Source of the DNA: Candidatus Poribacteria bacterium | GTDB lineage: Bacteria; Poribacteria; WGA-4E; GCA-2687025 | Assembly: GCA_018644665.1 (NCBI GenBank) | Contig: JABGQA010000080.1 | Location: 1-56,434, forward strand | Reading direction: 5' to 3' | DNA: 56,434 nt | Shown here: positions 1-8,796 of the stretch, in pieces | How positions within the stretch are numbered: the stretch's first letter is position 1 | Layout of the letters: each line of letters begins with the position of its first letter | Notes under the pieces: generated by a model | Database searches by the model: none | Seen by the model: only the letters and a program-made list of their open reading frames with translations | Told to the model about the DNA's origin: nothing | Position numbers and translations under genes: made by a program

Positions 1-66
1 ATGCCGAGACAGTAACCGATACCCCCTAGCTGCGGCCAGGGGCTGAGCAGTCACCCGTGGCCTTTG

Positions 67-189
67 ATGCCCCGAGAGCTAGCGACCCTCCCGGCCGCCG
101 GACTGCGCGAGGTCTCGGTGGAGGACTACATCGACGCCGAGGATCCGCCGGTGCGCCGCGTGCGAGCCCACTATAGACGAGAGGCGTGA
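67..189 (+). CDS. Short ORF or gene remnant, 40 aa
   Basis: An ATG-initiated frame of 40 codons with G/C-rich third positions ends one base before the next gene's ATG. It reads like the C-terminus of a larger protein (acidic stretch VEDYIDAEDPP followed by a basic tail), but an in-frame TAA at 13-15 separates it from anything upstream. It may be the tail of a frameshifted upstream gene, a real micro-ORF, or chance. No family recognised. Confidence 0.25.
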   Translation: MPRELATLPAAGLREVSVEDYIDAEDPPVRRVRAHYRREA

Positions 190-190
190 C

Positions 191-2392
191 ATGAGCCCTA
201 CCGACGCTCCGCGTCTGGACGACACGAGCGCGCTCCCGGCCGGTATCGACCATGCCGCCGACATGGTAGCGGGGATGCATCGTTTCCTGGACGCCGAAGG
301 CCGTCGCGCGGCGGCGGAACGTGCGAGCCGCGCCTCGATCCACGCGTCGTCCATCCGCGCGCGGCTGTCGCGGATGCTGGGCGTGGTCGACGAACGACGG
401 CCGACCCGTTTCGAACTCGTGACGCCCGCGGGCGCCAACTCGTCGCTCGCGACGGGCGACGGATATACGGTCCACGAGGCGCGGTGGGATGTCCTGCGGA
501 ACGTCACTGGCGCCGGCCTCCTGTGCGAGCCCGACGGGGTCGCTCGCGGCAACGTCGTCGCGCTACCGGACTGCGACACGACGCCAGAGGCCGCAGTCTC
601 CCTGGACGGGGAAACTGGCGGCATCTCAACGCTATGCGACGCGTTGGCGTCGACGGGGTTCCGGGTGCTCGTACCCGCCCTGACCAGCCGCGACGACGCG
701 CACTCCGGCATTCCCGGCGTCAGGATGACGAACCAACCTCACCGCGAGTTCGTGTACCGCGCGGCGTTCGAGGTCGGTCGGCATGTGATTGGCTACGAGG
801 CGCAGAGGGTGCTTGCCGCGGCGGACGCATTCGCGGCCTCGTACGGCGAGGCGCCGCTGGCGGTGCTTGGGCATGGCGAGGGAGGCGCGTTGGCTCTCTA
901 CGTAGGCGCGCTTGACGAGCGCTTCGGATTGGTGGGCGTGTCCGGTTACTTCGGCCCGCGTGAGCAAATGTGGCGCGAGCCCATCTACAGGAATGTCTTT
1001 GGGTTGCTCACGCACTGCGGGGACGCCGAGCTCGCCGCGCTCATCGTCCCACGTAACCTGATCGTCGAGTCGTGCCCGCACCCGGCCGTGGACGGGCCGC
1101 CACCGGCGCGCGACGGCAGAGGCGGCGCAGCGCCCGGCCGCATCGACACGCCCACCGATGCCGACGTCGCCGCGGAACTCGAGCGAGCACGTGATCTCGC
1201 GGCAAGCGGCAAGGACTTCGCGACGTTGGTCCCAGGTTCCGCGGCGTTTGACGCGGAGTTCCGGGCGGCCGTGGCGACCGAGCTAGGCGCATCTGACGCT
1301 GCGGATGCCGCGGCCATGACGCTTGTCCGGCCGCTGCCAGATACTTCCGCCCGCGCAGAGACGCAGTTCGGCGAACTCGTTGAGGACACCCAGGCGCTGA
1401 TGCGGGAGTCGGAGTTCGCGAGGCGCGCGTACTGGAGCGACGTCGACGCGACGGACGAGGCCACGTGGAGGGCGAGTTCGCGCGACTACCGCGAGCGGAT
1501 GTGGGTGGATCTCATCGGCAAACTGCCTTCGGCGGCCGAGCCGACGAGCCCACGCAGCCGCCTCTTCTGCGAGACGCCGGCGTATCGCGGATACGAAGTG
1601 CGACTCGATGTGTACCCCGAGGTGTTCGCATACGGCATCCTCCTCGTGCCGCTTGGCGCCGCGGACGGTGAGCCGCGCCCCGTCGTCGTCTGCCAACACG
1701 GCCTCGAAGGGAGGCCAGGCGACCTGGCGGACCCAGCCGTGCAGAACGACGCGTACCATCAGTACGCGTGCCGTCTCGCCGAACGTGGGTTCGTCACGTT
1801 CTCGCCGCAGAACCCGTACATCGGCGAGGACGACTTCCGTTCACTTCAGCGGAAGGCCAACCCGTTAGGGCTGTCCCTGTTCTCGCTCATCACACGGCAG
1901 CACGAGCGGATCATCGAATGGCTCGCGGGGCTGTCGTACGTGGACGCAGCTCGCATCGCGTTCTACGGACTGAGCTACGGCGGCAAGACGGCGATGCGCG
2001 TCCCCGCGCTCCTCGAGGGGTACTGCCTGTCCATCTGCTCCGCCGACTACAACGAGTGGGTGTGGAAGAACACCTCAGCGCGGAGCCCTTACAGCTACCT
2101 GGTTACCGGCGAATACGAGATGTTCGAGTTCGACCTCGCGAACACGTTCAACTATGCCGAGATGAGTTGGCTCATCTGCCCGCGACCGTTCATGGTCGAG
2201 CGCGGACATCACGACGGCGTCGCCCCCGACGAGTGGGTCGCGTACGAATTCGCGAGGACTCGCCGCCGTTACGTGGAACTCGGCATCGCCGACCGCGTTG
2301 AGATGGAGTTCTTCGACGGCCCGCACACCATCAACGGCCAGGGCACCTTCGACTTCCTTCATCGACACCTCGACTGGCCCGCCCCGGGGTAA
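191..2392 (+). CDS. Alpha/beta hydrolase with two hydrolase lobes (733 aa)
   Basis: The C-terminal half (about residues 480-733) is an alpha/beta hydrolase of the dienelactone hydrolase/acetyl-xylan esterase kind. The nucleophile elbow is GLSYGG (Ser595), a candidate acid is Asp675 (GHHDG) and the base is His712 (GPHTING); CQHGLEG fits the oxyanion-side strand. The N-terminal half (about 90-300) looks like a second lobe, but its elbow reads GHGEG (227-231), with Glu where the nucleophilic Ser would be. It is probably non-catalytic. No signal peptide is evident. The ATG follows a possible short ORF by one base; an SD-like GAGAGG lies 7-8 nt upstream. Substrate unknown; an ester or carbohydrate ester is likely. 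Confidence 0.8.
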   Translation: MSPTDAPRLDDTSALPAGIDHAADMVAGMHRFLDAEGRRAAAERASRASIHASSIRARLSRMLGVVDERRPTRFELVTPAGANSSLATGDGYTVHEARWDVLRNVTGAGLLCEPDGVARGNVVALPDCDTTPEAAVSLDGETGGISTLCDALASTGFRVLVPALTSRDDAHSGIPGVRMTNQPHREFVYRAAFEVGRHVIGYEAQRVLAAADAFAASYGEAPLAVLGHGEGGALALYVGALDERFGLVGVSGYFGPREQMWREPIYRNVFGLLTHCGDAELAALIVPRNLIVESCPHPAVDGPPPARDGRGGAAPGRIDTPTDADVAAELERARDLAASGKDFATLVPGSAAFDAEFRAAVATELGASDAADAAAMTLVRPLPDTSARAETQFGELVEDTQALMRESEFARRAYWSDVDATDEATWRASSRDYRERMWVDLIGKLPSAAEPTSPRSRLFCETPAYRGYEVRLDVYPEVFAYGILLVPLGAADGEPRPVVVCQHGLEGRPGDLADPAVQNDAYHQYACRLAERGFVTFSPQNPYIGEDDFRSLQRKANPLGLSLFSLITRQHERIIEWLAGLSYVDAARIAFYGLSYGGKTAMRVPALLEGYCLSICSADYNEWVWKNTSARSPYSYLVTGEYEMFEFDLANTFNYAEMSWLICPRPFMVERGHHDGVAPDEWVAYEFARTRRRYVELGIADRVEMEFFDGPHTINGQGTFDFLHRHLDWPAPG

Positions 2393-2430
2393 GGTGCGCG
2401 CATCCGGGCCGCCGCTCGCGACGGTCGTCC

Positions 2431-3306
2431 TCAGCGTGCCATGAGTTCGCGCCAGAACGACGGGATCGGGCGACCCATGTTGTCCACGGTGACGCGCTCC
2501 GCTGGGTCGAGGAAGTCGAACAGCGCGCGGGTGAGTGGGGTCGCGAGCCCGGCCTCCTCTGCTTCTCGCAGGAAGTAGCCCAACTCCGGGAACTTCACAT
2601 AGAAGGCGGGATCGTCGTTCCGGGCGACCGAGCGCGCGACGCCAGCGAATTGGGCGCGGAACCCGTCCGGGCCTCCAACGGCCTGTAGTATCGCCTCAGG
2701 ATCGATGCCAGACCGGACGCCGTATGCCATCGCCTCGACGTACGCGGCGAGTCCGAGGCCCATCGCCAACTGATTCACTGCCTTCACGACCTGTCCGCTG
2801 CCCGACGGCCCGCAGTACACGACGCGGCCGTCCGCGCCCAGGGTCTCAAGGACGGCCCGCACCGCCTCGAACGCGTCTGGATCGCCGCCGGCGAACATGT
2901 GGAGTGTGCCCGTGGCAGAGCCGCCGGGGCCGCCGCTCACGGGAGCATCCAGTAGACACGCGCCTCGCTCCGCGAACGCTGCGGCTAGGCGACGATCTTC
3001 AGGCGCCTCGGTCGTCCCGAGATCGACGATGATCGACCCGTCTGATACGGCCGGGAGCAACTCGTTCTCGGCGACCTCGACGAAGATCGCGGAACTACGC
3101 AAGCTTACGAGCACGACGTTGCATCGCTCGGAGACATCCCCGGCTCCGGGCGCCGCCAGAACGCCGACGTCGACGGCCTTGGACATCGCGTTCGGGTCGG
3201 GGTCAAACCCGATGACGCCGTACCCGGCGCCGACAAGCGTGCTCGCCATCGCCCCGCCCATCGAGCCGAGGCCGACGAACCCTATAGTGGCGTTGCCGTC
3301 ATCCAT
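2431..3306 (-). CDS. NAD-binding 3-hydroxyisobutyrate dehydrogenase-like oxidoreductase
   Basis: Member of the 6-phosphogluconate/3-hydroxyisobutyrate dehydrogenase (beta-hydroxyacid dehydrogenase) family, 291 aa. Visible signatures are the Rossmann motif GLGSMG (residues 12-17), the substrate-binding signature APVSGGPGGS (121-130) and the catalytic Lys175 in GQVVKAVNQ. The ATG at 3306 is preceded by GGGAG at suitable spacing; the frame stays open another 55 codons upstream, but that extension is Arg/Ala-rich and precedes the NAD fold, so it is rejected. It converges with the hydrolase at 191 and diverges from the membrane protein at 3402. Substrate (3-hydroxyisobutyrate, tartronate semialdehyde or similar) cannot be told from sequence. 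Confidence 0.88.
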   Translation of the reverse strand: MDDGNATIGFVGLGSMGGAMASTLVGAGYGVIGFDPDPNAMSKAVDVGVLAAPGAGDVSERCNVVLVSLRSSAIFVEVAENELLPAVSDGSIIVDLGTTEAPEDRRLAAAFAERGACLLDAPVSGGPGGSATGTLHMFAGGDPDAFEAVRAVLETLGADGRVVYCGPSGSGQVVKAVNQLAMGLGLAAYVEAMAYGVRSGIDPEAILQAVGGPDGFRAQFAGVARSVARNDDPAFYVKFPELGYFLREAEEAGLATPLTRALFDFLDPAERVTVDNMGRPIPSFWRELMAR

Positions 3307-3364
3307 GCGTTCGTCTCCCGGTTCGCGACCAGGGGCGCTGCTGGCGGCTTCCCTGGCGCTGAGG

Positions 3365-3370
3365 TATACT
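3365..3370 (+). promoter_or_regulatory. Possible -10 element of divergent intergenic region
   Basis: TATACT stands out in the 95-base GC-rich spacer between the divergent genes starting at 3306 (-) and 3402 (+). No good -35 hexamer is seen 16-18 bases upstream. GTATAC is palindromic, so it could serve either strand. Confidence 0.3.
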
Positions 3371-3401
3371 GCCGAGCATCCAGCCCGTCCATCGGTGAGT
3401 A

Positions 3402-5318
3402 ATGCAGTCACAGTCGGCAATGAAGCGCGAGCGCGACCTGGATAATACCGGCTCCGCGCGGTTCTTCGCACGTGTGCTCTGCGTCGGGTCCCTGCTGATC
3501 TTCCTCGACGGCTACTGGATCGTCTCCGCCGAGAACCGGGTCGTCTACGAGCTGACCGACTTCTCGTTCTTCCCTACCGTGCTGGCTACCCTCTTCGGCC
3601 TGCTGCTGGTTAACACGGCGCTTCGCAGGTACACGCCGCGCGTGGCGTTCTCGGACGCAGAGATCGCGACGATATACGTCATGATAAGCGTGGCCACGGC
3701 CCTCGCCGGTCACGACATCGTACGCCAGCTCGTCCCAGCGATGGCGCACGGGGTCGGCCGCGCCACCGCCGAGAACGAGTGGTTGACCCTCTTCGGCAGC
3801 CACCTGCCTAGCTGGCTGACCGTGGGTGACGCCGACGTGCTGGTCGGGTACTACGAGGGTGGCGAGTCGTTCTGGACAGAACGCAACATCCGCGCGTGGG
3901 CGGTGCCGTTCCTCGCGTGGACCGGGTTCATCATCGTCCTGCTGTTCGTGATGCTCTGCATCAACGTCGTCGTACGACGCCAATGGACGGAGCACGAGCG
4001 CCTCAACTACCCCATCGCGCAGATGCCCATCGAGATGATCGGCGACACGCGGGGACTGCTCACGAACCGGCTCATGTGGGCGGGGTTCCTCGGGGCATTC
4101 GCGCTCGAGGTTCTGTCGGGACTTAACTACCTGTACCCGGCCCTGCCGCACCTCCAGCTCAAGTACCCGCTCGGGCAGTTCTTCCGCGAGAAGCCCTGGA
4201 GTGGCATGGGCGGCCTGAACGTCTACGTGTATCCGTTCGCGATGGGTCTCGGCTACATCATGCCGTTGGACCTGTCGTTCTCACTGTGGGTGTTCTACCT
4301 GCTATTCAAGGCGCACTTCGTGGCGCTCACCGCGCTCGGGGTGCCAGCCGGGGACGGGTGGGCAGGCGACCTACGCTCCGGAGCGTGGATGGCGATCGCT
4401 CTGATGGCACTCTGGTCCGGCAGGCGTCACATCGCCGGTGTCGTCCAGAGCGCGTTCCGACCCGCCAACGCGGGAACAGGCGGCGACGACAGACTGAATC
4501 GCGTCGCGATCGTGGGCCTTATCGTCGGCGCTCCGGCGCTGCTGGTCTTCCTCCGGCTCGCGGGGATGGCGCTGTGGGTAGCGTCTATCAACATGGGCAT
4601 CTACATGCTGCTTTGCATCGGCATGACTCGGATGCGCGCCGAGGTCGGCCCACCCACGCACGAGATGCACGGTTCGCGGCCCGACGAACTGATGGTCATG
4701 TTCGCGGGCACCCGGCCATTCGGCGCCCGCAACCTCACGATTACTCGCCTGCTAGCGTGGCTCTCGTACGGCTACCGGTGCCACCCGATGCCGCATCAGT
4801 TGGAGGCGTTCAAGATCGGCTCCGCCCTCCGCACGCGCGCGAGTCGCCTTGTCGTGGCGATGACCGTCGCCAGCGTGGTGGGTGCGGTCGTCGCGATAGG
4901 CGCGCACATCGTCCTGTACTACAGGTACCGGTTCTCGGTCTGGGGTGTCGGCGAATTCGGAACGCTCGCTTCCTGGATCACGAACCCACGCGACCCGGAC
5001 CTGCCCAACATCTACCGTGTTGTGTTCGGCTTCGTGTTCTCCATCGCCCTTGCGTTCTTCAAGCGCCAGTTCCTGTGGTTCCCGCTCTACCCAGTTGGCT
5101 ATGCGGCTGGGTACGGCTGGGCGATGGGGTGGATGTGGTTCTCCATCTTCCTGGGATGGGCATCGAAGCGCGTGCTCTTCACGACGGGCGGGCTAGGCTC
5201 ATACCGGCGCGCGCTGCCGATCTTCCTCGGCATGGTGTTCGGGCAGTTCATCGCGGGAAGCCTGTGGAGCCTGATCGGCGTTGTCACCGGGCGGAACATG
5301 TACACGCTGTTCCCGTAG
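3402..5318 (+). CDS. Large polytopic membrane protein (DUF6785/DUF6784-like)
   Basis: A 638-aa integral membrane protein with roughly 12-14 hydrophobic segments, the first at about residues 20-42. After the fourth or fifth segment comes RRQWTEHERLNYPIAQMP, a conserved-looking cytoplasmic stretch typical of the DUF6785/DUF6784 proteins that recur in Poribacteria, Planctomycetes and Armatimonadota (family recalled, not searched). Function of the family is unknown; the topology suggests a transporter. Start at 3402 follows GGTGAG closely; an in-frame ATG at 3420 is an alternative. It converges with the barrel-transglycosylase gene, only 12 bases separating the stops. Confidence 0.75.
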   Translation: MQSQSAMKRERDLDNTGSARFFARVLCVGSLLIFLDGYWIVSAENRVVYELTDFSFFPTVLATLFGLLLVNTALRRYTPRVAFSDAEIATIYVMISVATALAGHDIVRQLVPAMAHGVGRATAENEWLTLFGSHLPSWLTVGDADVLVGYYEGGESFWTERNIRAWAVPFLAWTGFIIVLLFVMLCINVVVRRQWTEHERLNYPIAQMPIEMIGDTRGLLTNRLMWAGFLGAFALEVLSGLNYLYPALPHLQLKYPLGQFFREKPWSGMGGLNVYVYPFAMGLGYIMPLDLSFSLWVFYLLFKAHFVALTALGVPAGDGWAGDLRSGAWMAIALMALWSGRRHIAGVVQSAFRPANAGTGGDDRLNRVAIVGLIVGAPALLVFLRLAGMALWVASINMGIYMLLCIGMTRMRAEVGPPTHEMHGSRPDELMVMFAGTRPFGARNLTITRLLAWLSYGYRCHPMPHQLEAFKIGSALRTRASRLVVAMTVASVVGAVVAIGAHIVLYYRYRFSVWGVGEFGTLASWITNPRDPDLPNIYRVVFGFVFSIALAFFKRQFLWFPLYPVGYAAGYGWAMGWMWFSIFLGWASKRVLFTTGGLGSYRRALPIFLGMVFGQFIAGSLWSLIGVVTGRNMYTLFP

Positions 5319-5330
5319 CCACCGTCCCGG

Positions 5331-6818
5331 TCAATTCGGGATCTCGATCGCCTCGATCTGTCGCCACACCGCGGCGAGTTGCGCCGGGTCGTTCCGGTAG
5401 CCGTAGTAGTAGTTCAGCACCTTCCCGACATGCCTCTCGGTCTCCCGCATCCTCGGTACCGACCCGTTCACGTTGCCCGGCCCTGCGTTGTACGCCGACA
5501 CTGCGAGCACGTAGTTCCAGTCGAACCTCTGTAGCAGATGCGCCATGTACCGGATGCCCGCGTCCGCATTGCGGATGGGGTGGAAACGCCCGTCGCGCCG
5601 CCGATCCAGGACAGCCGAGGCGGGGATGTCGATCCCCATGTCGCGTGCGGCGGGCGGGAGGAGCTGAAATAGGCCCACCGCCTTCGACGTGGATATCGCG
5701 GCCGGATCGAACCCCGACTCCGCGCGCATGACCGCCAGGATCAGCGGAGTCTCCACGCCGTACTTCTCCGAGTGGTGCTCGATAAGCCTGCGTAGCGAAC
5801 GGCGCGCGTTCCCAGGGATGTCGGGCGTCTTGTCGACCGCGGACTTGATGACGCGCTGGGGCGTGGTGCCGGGGGGGACGATGACGACAGCCGGGCGCGA
5901 GGCGGCCTGCGCGCGTGGTTCCGTCGGCGCCGGGCCTGCCGGTCGAGCGGCTGTGCTTCGTGCGCGGCGCACAACGTTGGTTGCTCCCGCCGCGGCCCAC
6001 CGGGGGACGTCGAACGAGAGAGAGTGCCTGCCGCCGGAGAAGTGCTCGGTATCGAACTGGTACGCGTAGTGTACGGCGGAGCTCTGGGTGACGTTGAGCG
6101 TCACCCCGTACGCGCCCGTGGAGCCTGGCGCCAGCGCGTCGGTCGAGGATCGCAGGCCCGCGCGTACCGAAAGCCGCCGCCATTCTGACTCCACGCCGAA
6201 GGCGTATGCCTCGGGCATTAGCTCCGCGCGCAACTGGAACTGTGCCGCCGGACGCCAAGCGGCTCCGACGCTCCAGAGCCATTCGGCGTCACGCCTGAAG
6301 TGCGCCTGCCCGCCCATCTCGAACGGGCCCGTGGGCGTGAGCGACACGCCGATCGTGTTGCCCGGGCTCCAGTCACCTTCCGCCGAACGCCACCCGTCGA
6401 GCGTGGCCCCAAGCGACATCCGCGCGTAGGGTCGCACCCCGTACGCGACCGACGCGCGATTCGCCCCCGTTCGGAACGTGCCGACCGGATTCCATGGCTG
6501 GTCGATGAGGAACCGGTCGTCGTGATCCAGATCCAACGCGCCGGCCGCGATCGCGCCCACCCGCCCGAGAGGCAGCGACGCCGCAACCGCGCCCTGTCCG
6601 GCGTCGAGTAGGAATCCCGCGTCGTCGACATCCGGCAGGAGGGCCGGGTTGCCGAATAGCGCGGAACCGCGGTCGGCGACGGTGGACGTGATGCCCGCCA
6701 TCCCCGCAGGCCGCGCGCCCACCCCGAATCCGTCAGACGCATCACTCGCCTGGGCCCCGGTCGCCAGGAGGTATATCCCGGCGGCCAGCCAGACCGTCGC
6801 GTGAAGCCGCACTAGCAT
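5331..6818 (-). CDS. PorV-like outer-membrane barrel fused to SLT lytic transglycosylase
   Basis: A 495-aa protein with a Sec signal peptide (residues 1-24, cleavage after AQA). Residues 25 to about 290 look like a PorV/UPF0164-type outer-membrane barrel: the entry motif GARPAGMAG...LFGNPALL is followed by alternating strands ending in SLSFDV. A Pro/Ala/Arg-rich linker follows (about 290-335). The C-terminus (about 345-465) is a soluble lytic transglycosylase fold with AVMRAESGF (catalytic Glu367), AVGLFQLLPPAA and AYNAGPGNV. The start is fixed by GGGGGA six bases upstream of the ATG at 6818 and by the signal peptide; the open frame runs 138 codons further but is not protein-like. Fusion of barrel and peptidoglycan-cleaving domain is unusual. 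Confidence 0.85.
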   Translation of the reverse strand: MLVRLHATVWLAAGIYLLATGAQASDASDGFGVGARPAGMAGITSTVADRGSALFGNPALLPDVDDAGFLLDAGQGAVAASLPLGRVGAIAAGALDLDHDDRFLIDQPWNPVGTFRTGANRASVAYGVRPYARMSLGATLDGWRSAEGDWSPGNTIGVSLTPTGPFEMGGQAHFRRDAEWLWSVGAAWRPAAQFQLRAELMPEAYAFGVESEWRRLSVRAGLRSSTDALAPGSTGAYGVTLNVTQSSAVHYAYQFDTEHFSGGRHSLSFDVPRWAAAGATNVVRRARSTAARPAGPAPTEPRAQAASRPAVVIVPPGTTPQRVIKSAVDKTPDIPGNARRSLRRLIEHHSEKYGVETPLILAVMRAESGFDPAAISTSKAVGLFQLLPPAARDMGIDIPASAVLDRRRDGRFHPIRNADAGIRYMAHLLQRFDWNYVLAVSAYNAGPGNVNGSVPRMRETERHVGKVLNYYYGYRNDPAQLAAVWRQIEAIEIPN

Positions 6819-6914
6819 CGCAAGTCCCCCATGCCGTGAACGCATTCCACAGGCACTATGGATGACGTGCGACGGCCCGCCCGTGTTGCAGTTTCCGTTG
6901 AGCCGCCCGCCCGC

Positions 6915-6943
6915 TTGCCGGTGAGCGGCGGCAAAGCCATAAT
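6915..6943 (+). promoter_or_regulatory. Putative sigma-70 promoter of aldo/keto reductase gene
   Basis: TTGCCG (6915-6920), a 17-base spacer and CATAAT (6938-6943) lie 32 bases before the ATG of the reductase. The spacing is ideal; both hexamers are near consensus. Confidence 0.5.
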
Positions 6944-6975
6944 CACCAGACGCCCCAAACGCTGTCGGAGGAGCA

Positions 6976-7968
6976 ATGAACAGGCGGTCTTTCCTCACAC
7001 ATCTCGCAGGTCTCGGCGCGCTGAGCGTGCTCCCGTCAGACGGCGCTCGCAGCGCGTCGTCACCGACCAGCGACAGGCTGGGCGCCCTGCTGCCCTCTCG
7101 ACCCTTCGGACCGACGGGCGAGCCGGTCACCATGCTGGGCCTGGGCGGCGCGCACGTCGGGCGCATGAACGAACGCGACGCCGGTGAGACTATCGAGATC
7201 GCGCTGGAGGGCGGCGTGCGGTTCTTCGACACCGCCGAGAGCTACCAGGGCGGCGGCAGTGAACTCGCGTTGGGGCTCCATCTCGTCCCGAAGTACCGCG
7301 ATGTCTCGTTCATCATGTCCAAGACGACCGCGAAGACTGCGGCCGAGGCGCGGAAACACCTCGATGGCACGCTACGGCGCCTGGGCACAGACGTACTCGA
7401 CCTTTGGCAGATCCACGCGTTGACAGGCCCAGACGATGTCGAGGCGCGCCTCGCGGGCGGGGTCCTGGATGCCGTGCTGGCCGCCCAGGAGAGCGGCAAA
7501 GTCCGACACGTTGGCTTCACCGGTCACACTTCGCCTTCAGCGCATCTGCGCATGCTCGCGTCCGCTCCGGTCGGTGTCTTCCAGGCGTGCCAGATGCCGG
7601 TGAACGTGGCCGACCCGTCGTACGAGAGCTTCATCGAACAGGTGATGCCGCCCCTCGCCGAGGTTGGGATCGCGGTGTTGGCGATGAAGACGCTCGCCAA
7701 TGGCGGCTTCTTCGGCGGCTCCAGTCACTTCGAGCACGGCGACCGGCCGAAGGTCGTCCCCGATCGAGTGTCGATCCAGGAAGCCGTGCACTTCGCGTGG
7801 TCGTTGCCGATCACGGTGCTTATCACGGGGCCCAACGAGCCGGCGCATATGCTGGAGAAGGTGGAGTTGGCGCGCAGCTTCGCCGGCCTGTCCGCGGACG
7901 AGCGCGGCGAACTCATCGGTCGCGTGGCCGACATGGCCGGGACAGGCGTCGAGTTCTACAAGGCGTAG
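6976..7968 (+). CDS. Aldo/keto reductase with Tat signal
   Basis: A 330-aa aldo/keto reductase (TIM barrel, NADP-dependent carbonyl/alcohol chemistry). The catalytic tetrad can be placed as Asp85 and Tyr90 (FFDTAESY), Lys116 (IMSKTT) and His147 (WQIHAL). The N-terminus MNRRSFLTHLAGLGALSVLP is a twin-arginine signal, so the folded enzyme is probably exported or membrane-tethered. GGAGGAG precedes the ATG. Such Tat-dependent reductases are frequent in Planctomycetes-like genomes. Single-gene unit: divergent from the barrel-transglycosylase gene and convergent with the amidotransferase. Substrate unknown. Confidence 0.9.
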   Translation: MNRRSFLTHLAGLGALSVLPSDGARSASSPTSDRLGALLPSRPFGPTGEPVTMLGLGGAHVGRMNERDAGETIEIALEGGVRFFDTAESYQGGGSELALGLHLVPKYRDVSFIMSKTTAKTAAEARKHLDGTLRRLGTDVLDLWQIHALTGPDDVEARLAGGVLDAVLAAQESGKVRHVGFTGHTSPSAHLRMLASAPVGVFQACQMPVNVADPSYESFIEQVMPPLAEVGIAVLAMKTLANGGFFGGSSHFEHGDRPKVVPDRVSIQEAVHFAWSLPITVLITGPNEPAHMLEKVELARSFAGLSADERGELIGRVADMAGTGVEFYKA

Positions 7969-7980
7969 CCGGCCGGCGTC

Positions 7981-8721
7981 CTACGCCCGCGCGGCGCACG
8001 CGTCCACTAGCCCGCGGAACAGGGCTGCCATGGGTTCGGCGGCGTCGACCATACTCTCGGGGTGGAACTGGACGCCGAGCACGAAGGCGTCGCCGTCGCC
8101 CTCGACGGCCTCGATGACGCCGTCCTTCGCGCGCGCCGACACCACGAGCCCGCGGCCCGCGTCGCGGTTGGCCTGGTGGTGGAAGGAGTTCACGCGCAAC
8201 TCCAACGATCCGACGGTGCGGGCGAGTAGCGACGCGGGCTCGATGTCGATCGTGTGCGTGCCGTGCCATCCGGGAGCCCGCTGGGCGTGCTGGACGGCGT
8301 CGGCGCGGGAGGAGTCGAGATCCTGGATCACCCTCCCGCCAGTAGCGACGTTCAGCACCTGTATGCCTTTGCATATGGCGAGAATCGGCGTCTCGGCGTC
8401 GATCGCCTCGCGCGCTAGGGCCAATTCGAACGTGTCGCGGATCGGGTCGACGGCGCCCAAACCGGGCTCAGGCTCGACGGCCATGAACTCCGGCGCGATG
8501 TCCCCACCTCCGGACAGGATCAGCCCGTCGATCACGCCGATGTACGCGCGGATTGCGTCGGCATCGGCCGTCGTGGGCAGTAGCATTGGTAGGCCGCCGC
8601 CGCGTCGGACGGCGTAGGGGTACGCATCTGGAAGCCTGTGCGTGCCGTTCATGACTTCGCTGGATCGATTCCCGGCATCCGGGTCGAACTGACAGGTGAT
8701 CCCTATAACCGGCGGTCGCAT
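7981..8721 (-). CDS. Class I glutamine amidotransferase-like hydrolase (gamma-glutamyl-GABA hydrolase family)
   Basis: A 246-aa protein of the peptidase C26/PuuD family. The triad is visible: Cys117 in AICKGIQVLN, His220 and Glu222 in QFHPES. LILSGGGDIAP is the usual glycine-rich strand and NSFHHQA the substrate-side loop. Known members cleave gamma-glutamyl amides such as gamma-glutamyl-GABA. No other polyamine-degradation genes are adjacent. The ATG at 8721 has GGGAGG 11 bases upstream; the N-terminal extension of the open frame (73 codons) is not protein-like. Divergent from hisA by 75 bases, so the two may share a regulatory region. Confidence 0.88.
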   Translation of the reverse strand: MRPPVIGITCQFDPDAGNRSSEVMNGTHRLPDAYPYAVRRGGGLPMLLPTTADADAIRAYIGVIDGLILSGGGDIAPEFMAVEPEPGLGAVDPIRDTFELALAREAIDAETPILAICKGIQVLNVATGGRVIQDLDSSRADAVQHAQRAPGWHGTHTIDIEPASLLARTVGSLELRVNSFHHQANRDAGRGLVVSARAKDGVIEAVEGDGDAFVLGVQFHPESMVDAAEPMAALFRGLVDACAARA

Positions 8722-8796
8722 GGGCGATGCGGCCTCCCATATGCCTGCGTCGCCGCCCGCGGGTTGAGGGCTTGGACGCACAGCGTGGAGCGTGTG

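Noticed and set aside
4286..5731. 481-codon plus-strand frame across the end of the membrane protein and into the next gene
   Set aside because: Out of frame with the membrane protein and antisense to the transglycosylase; no domain or SD.
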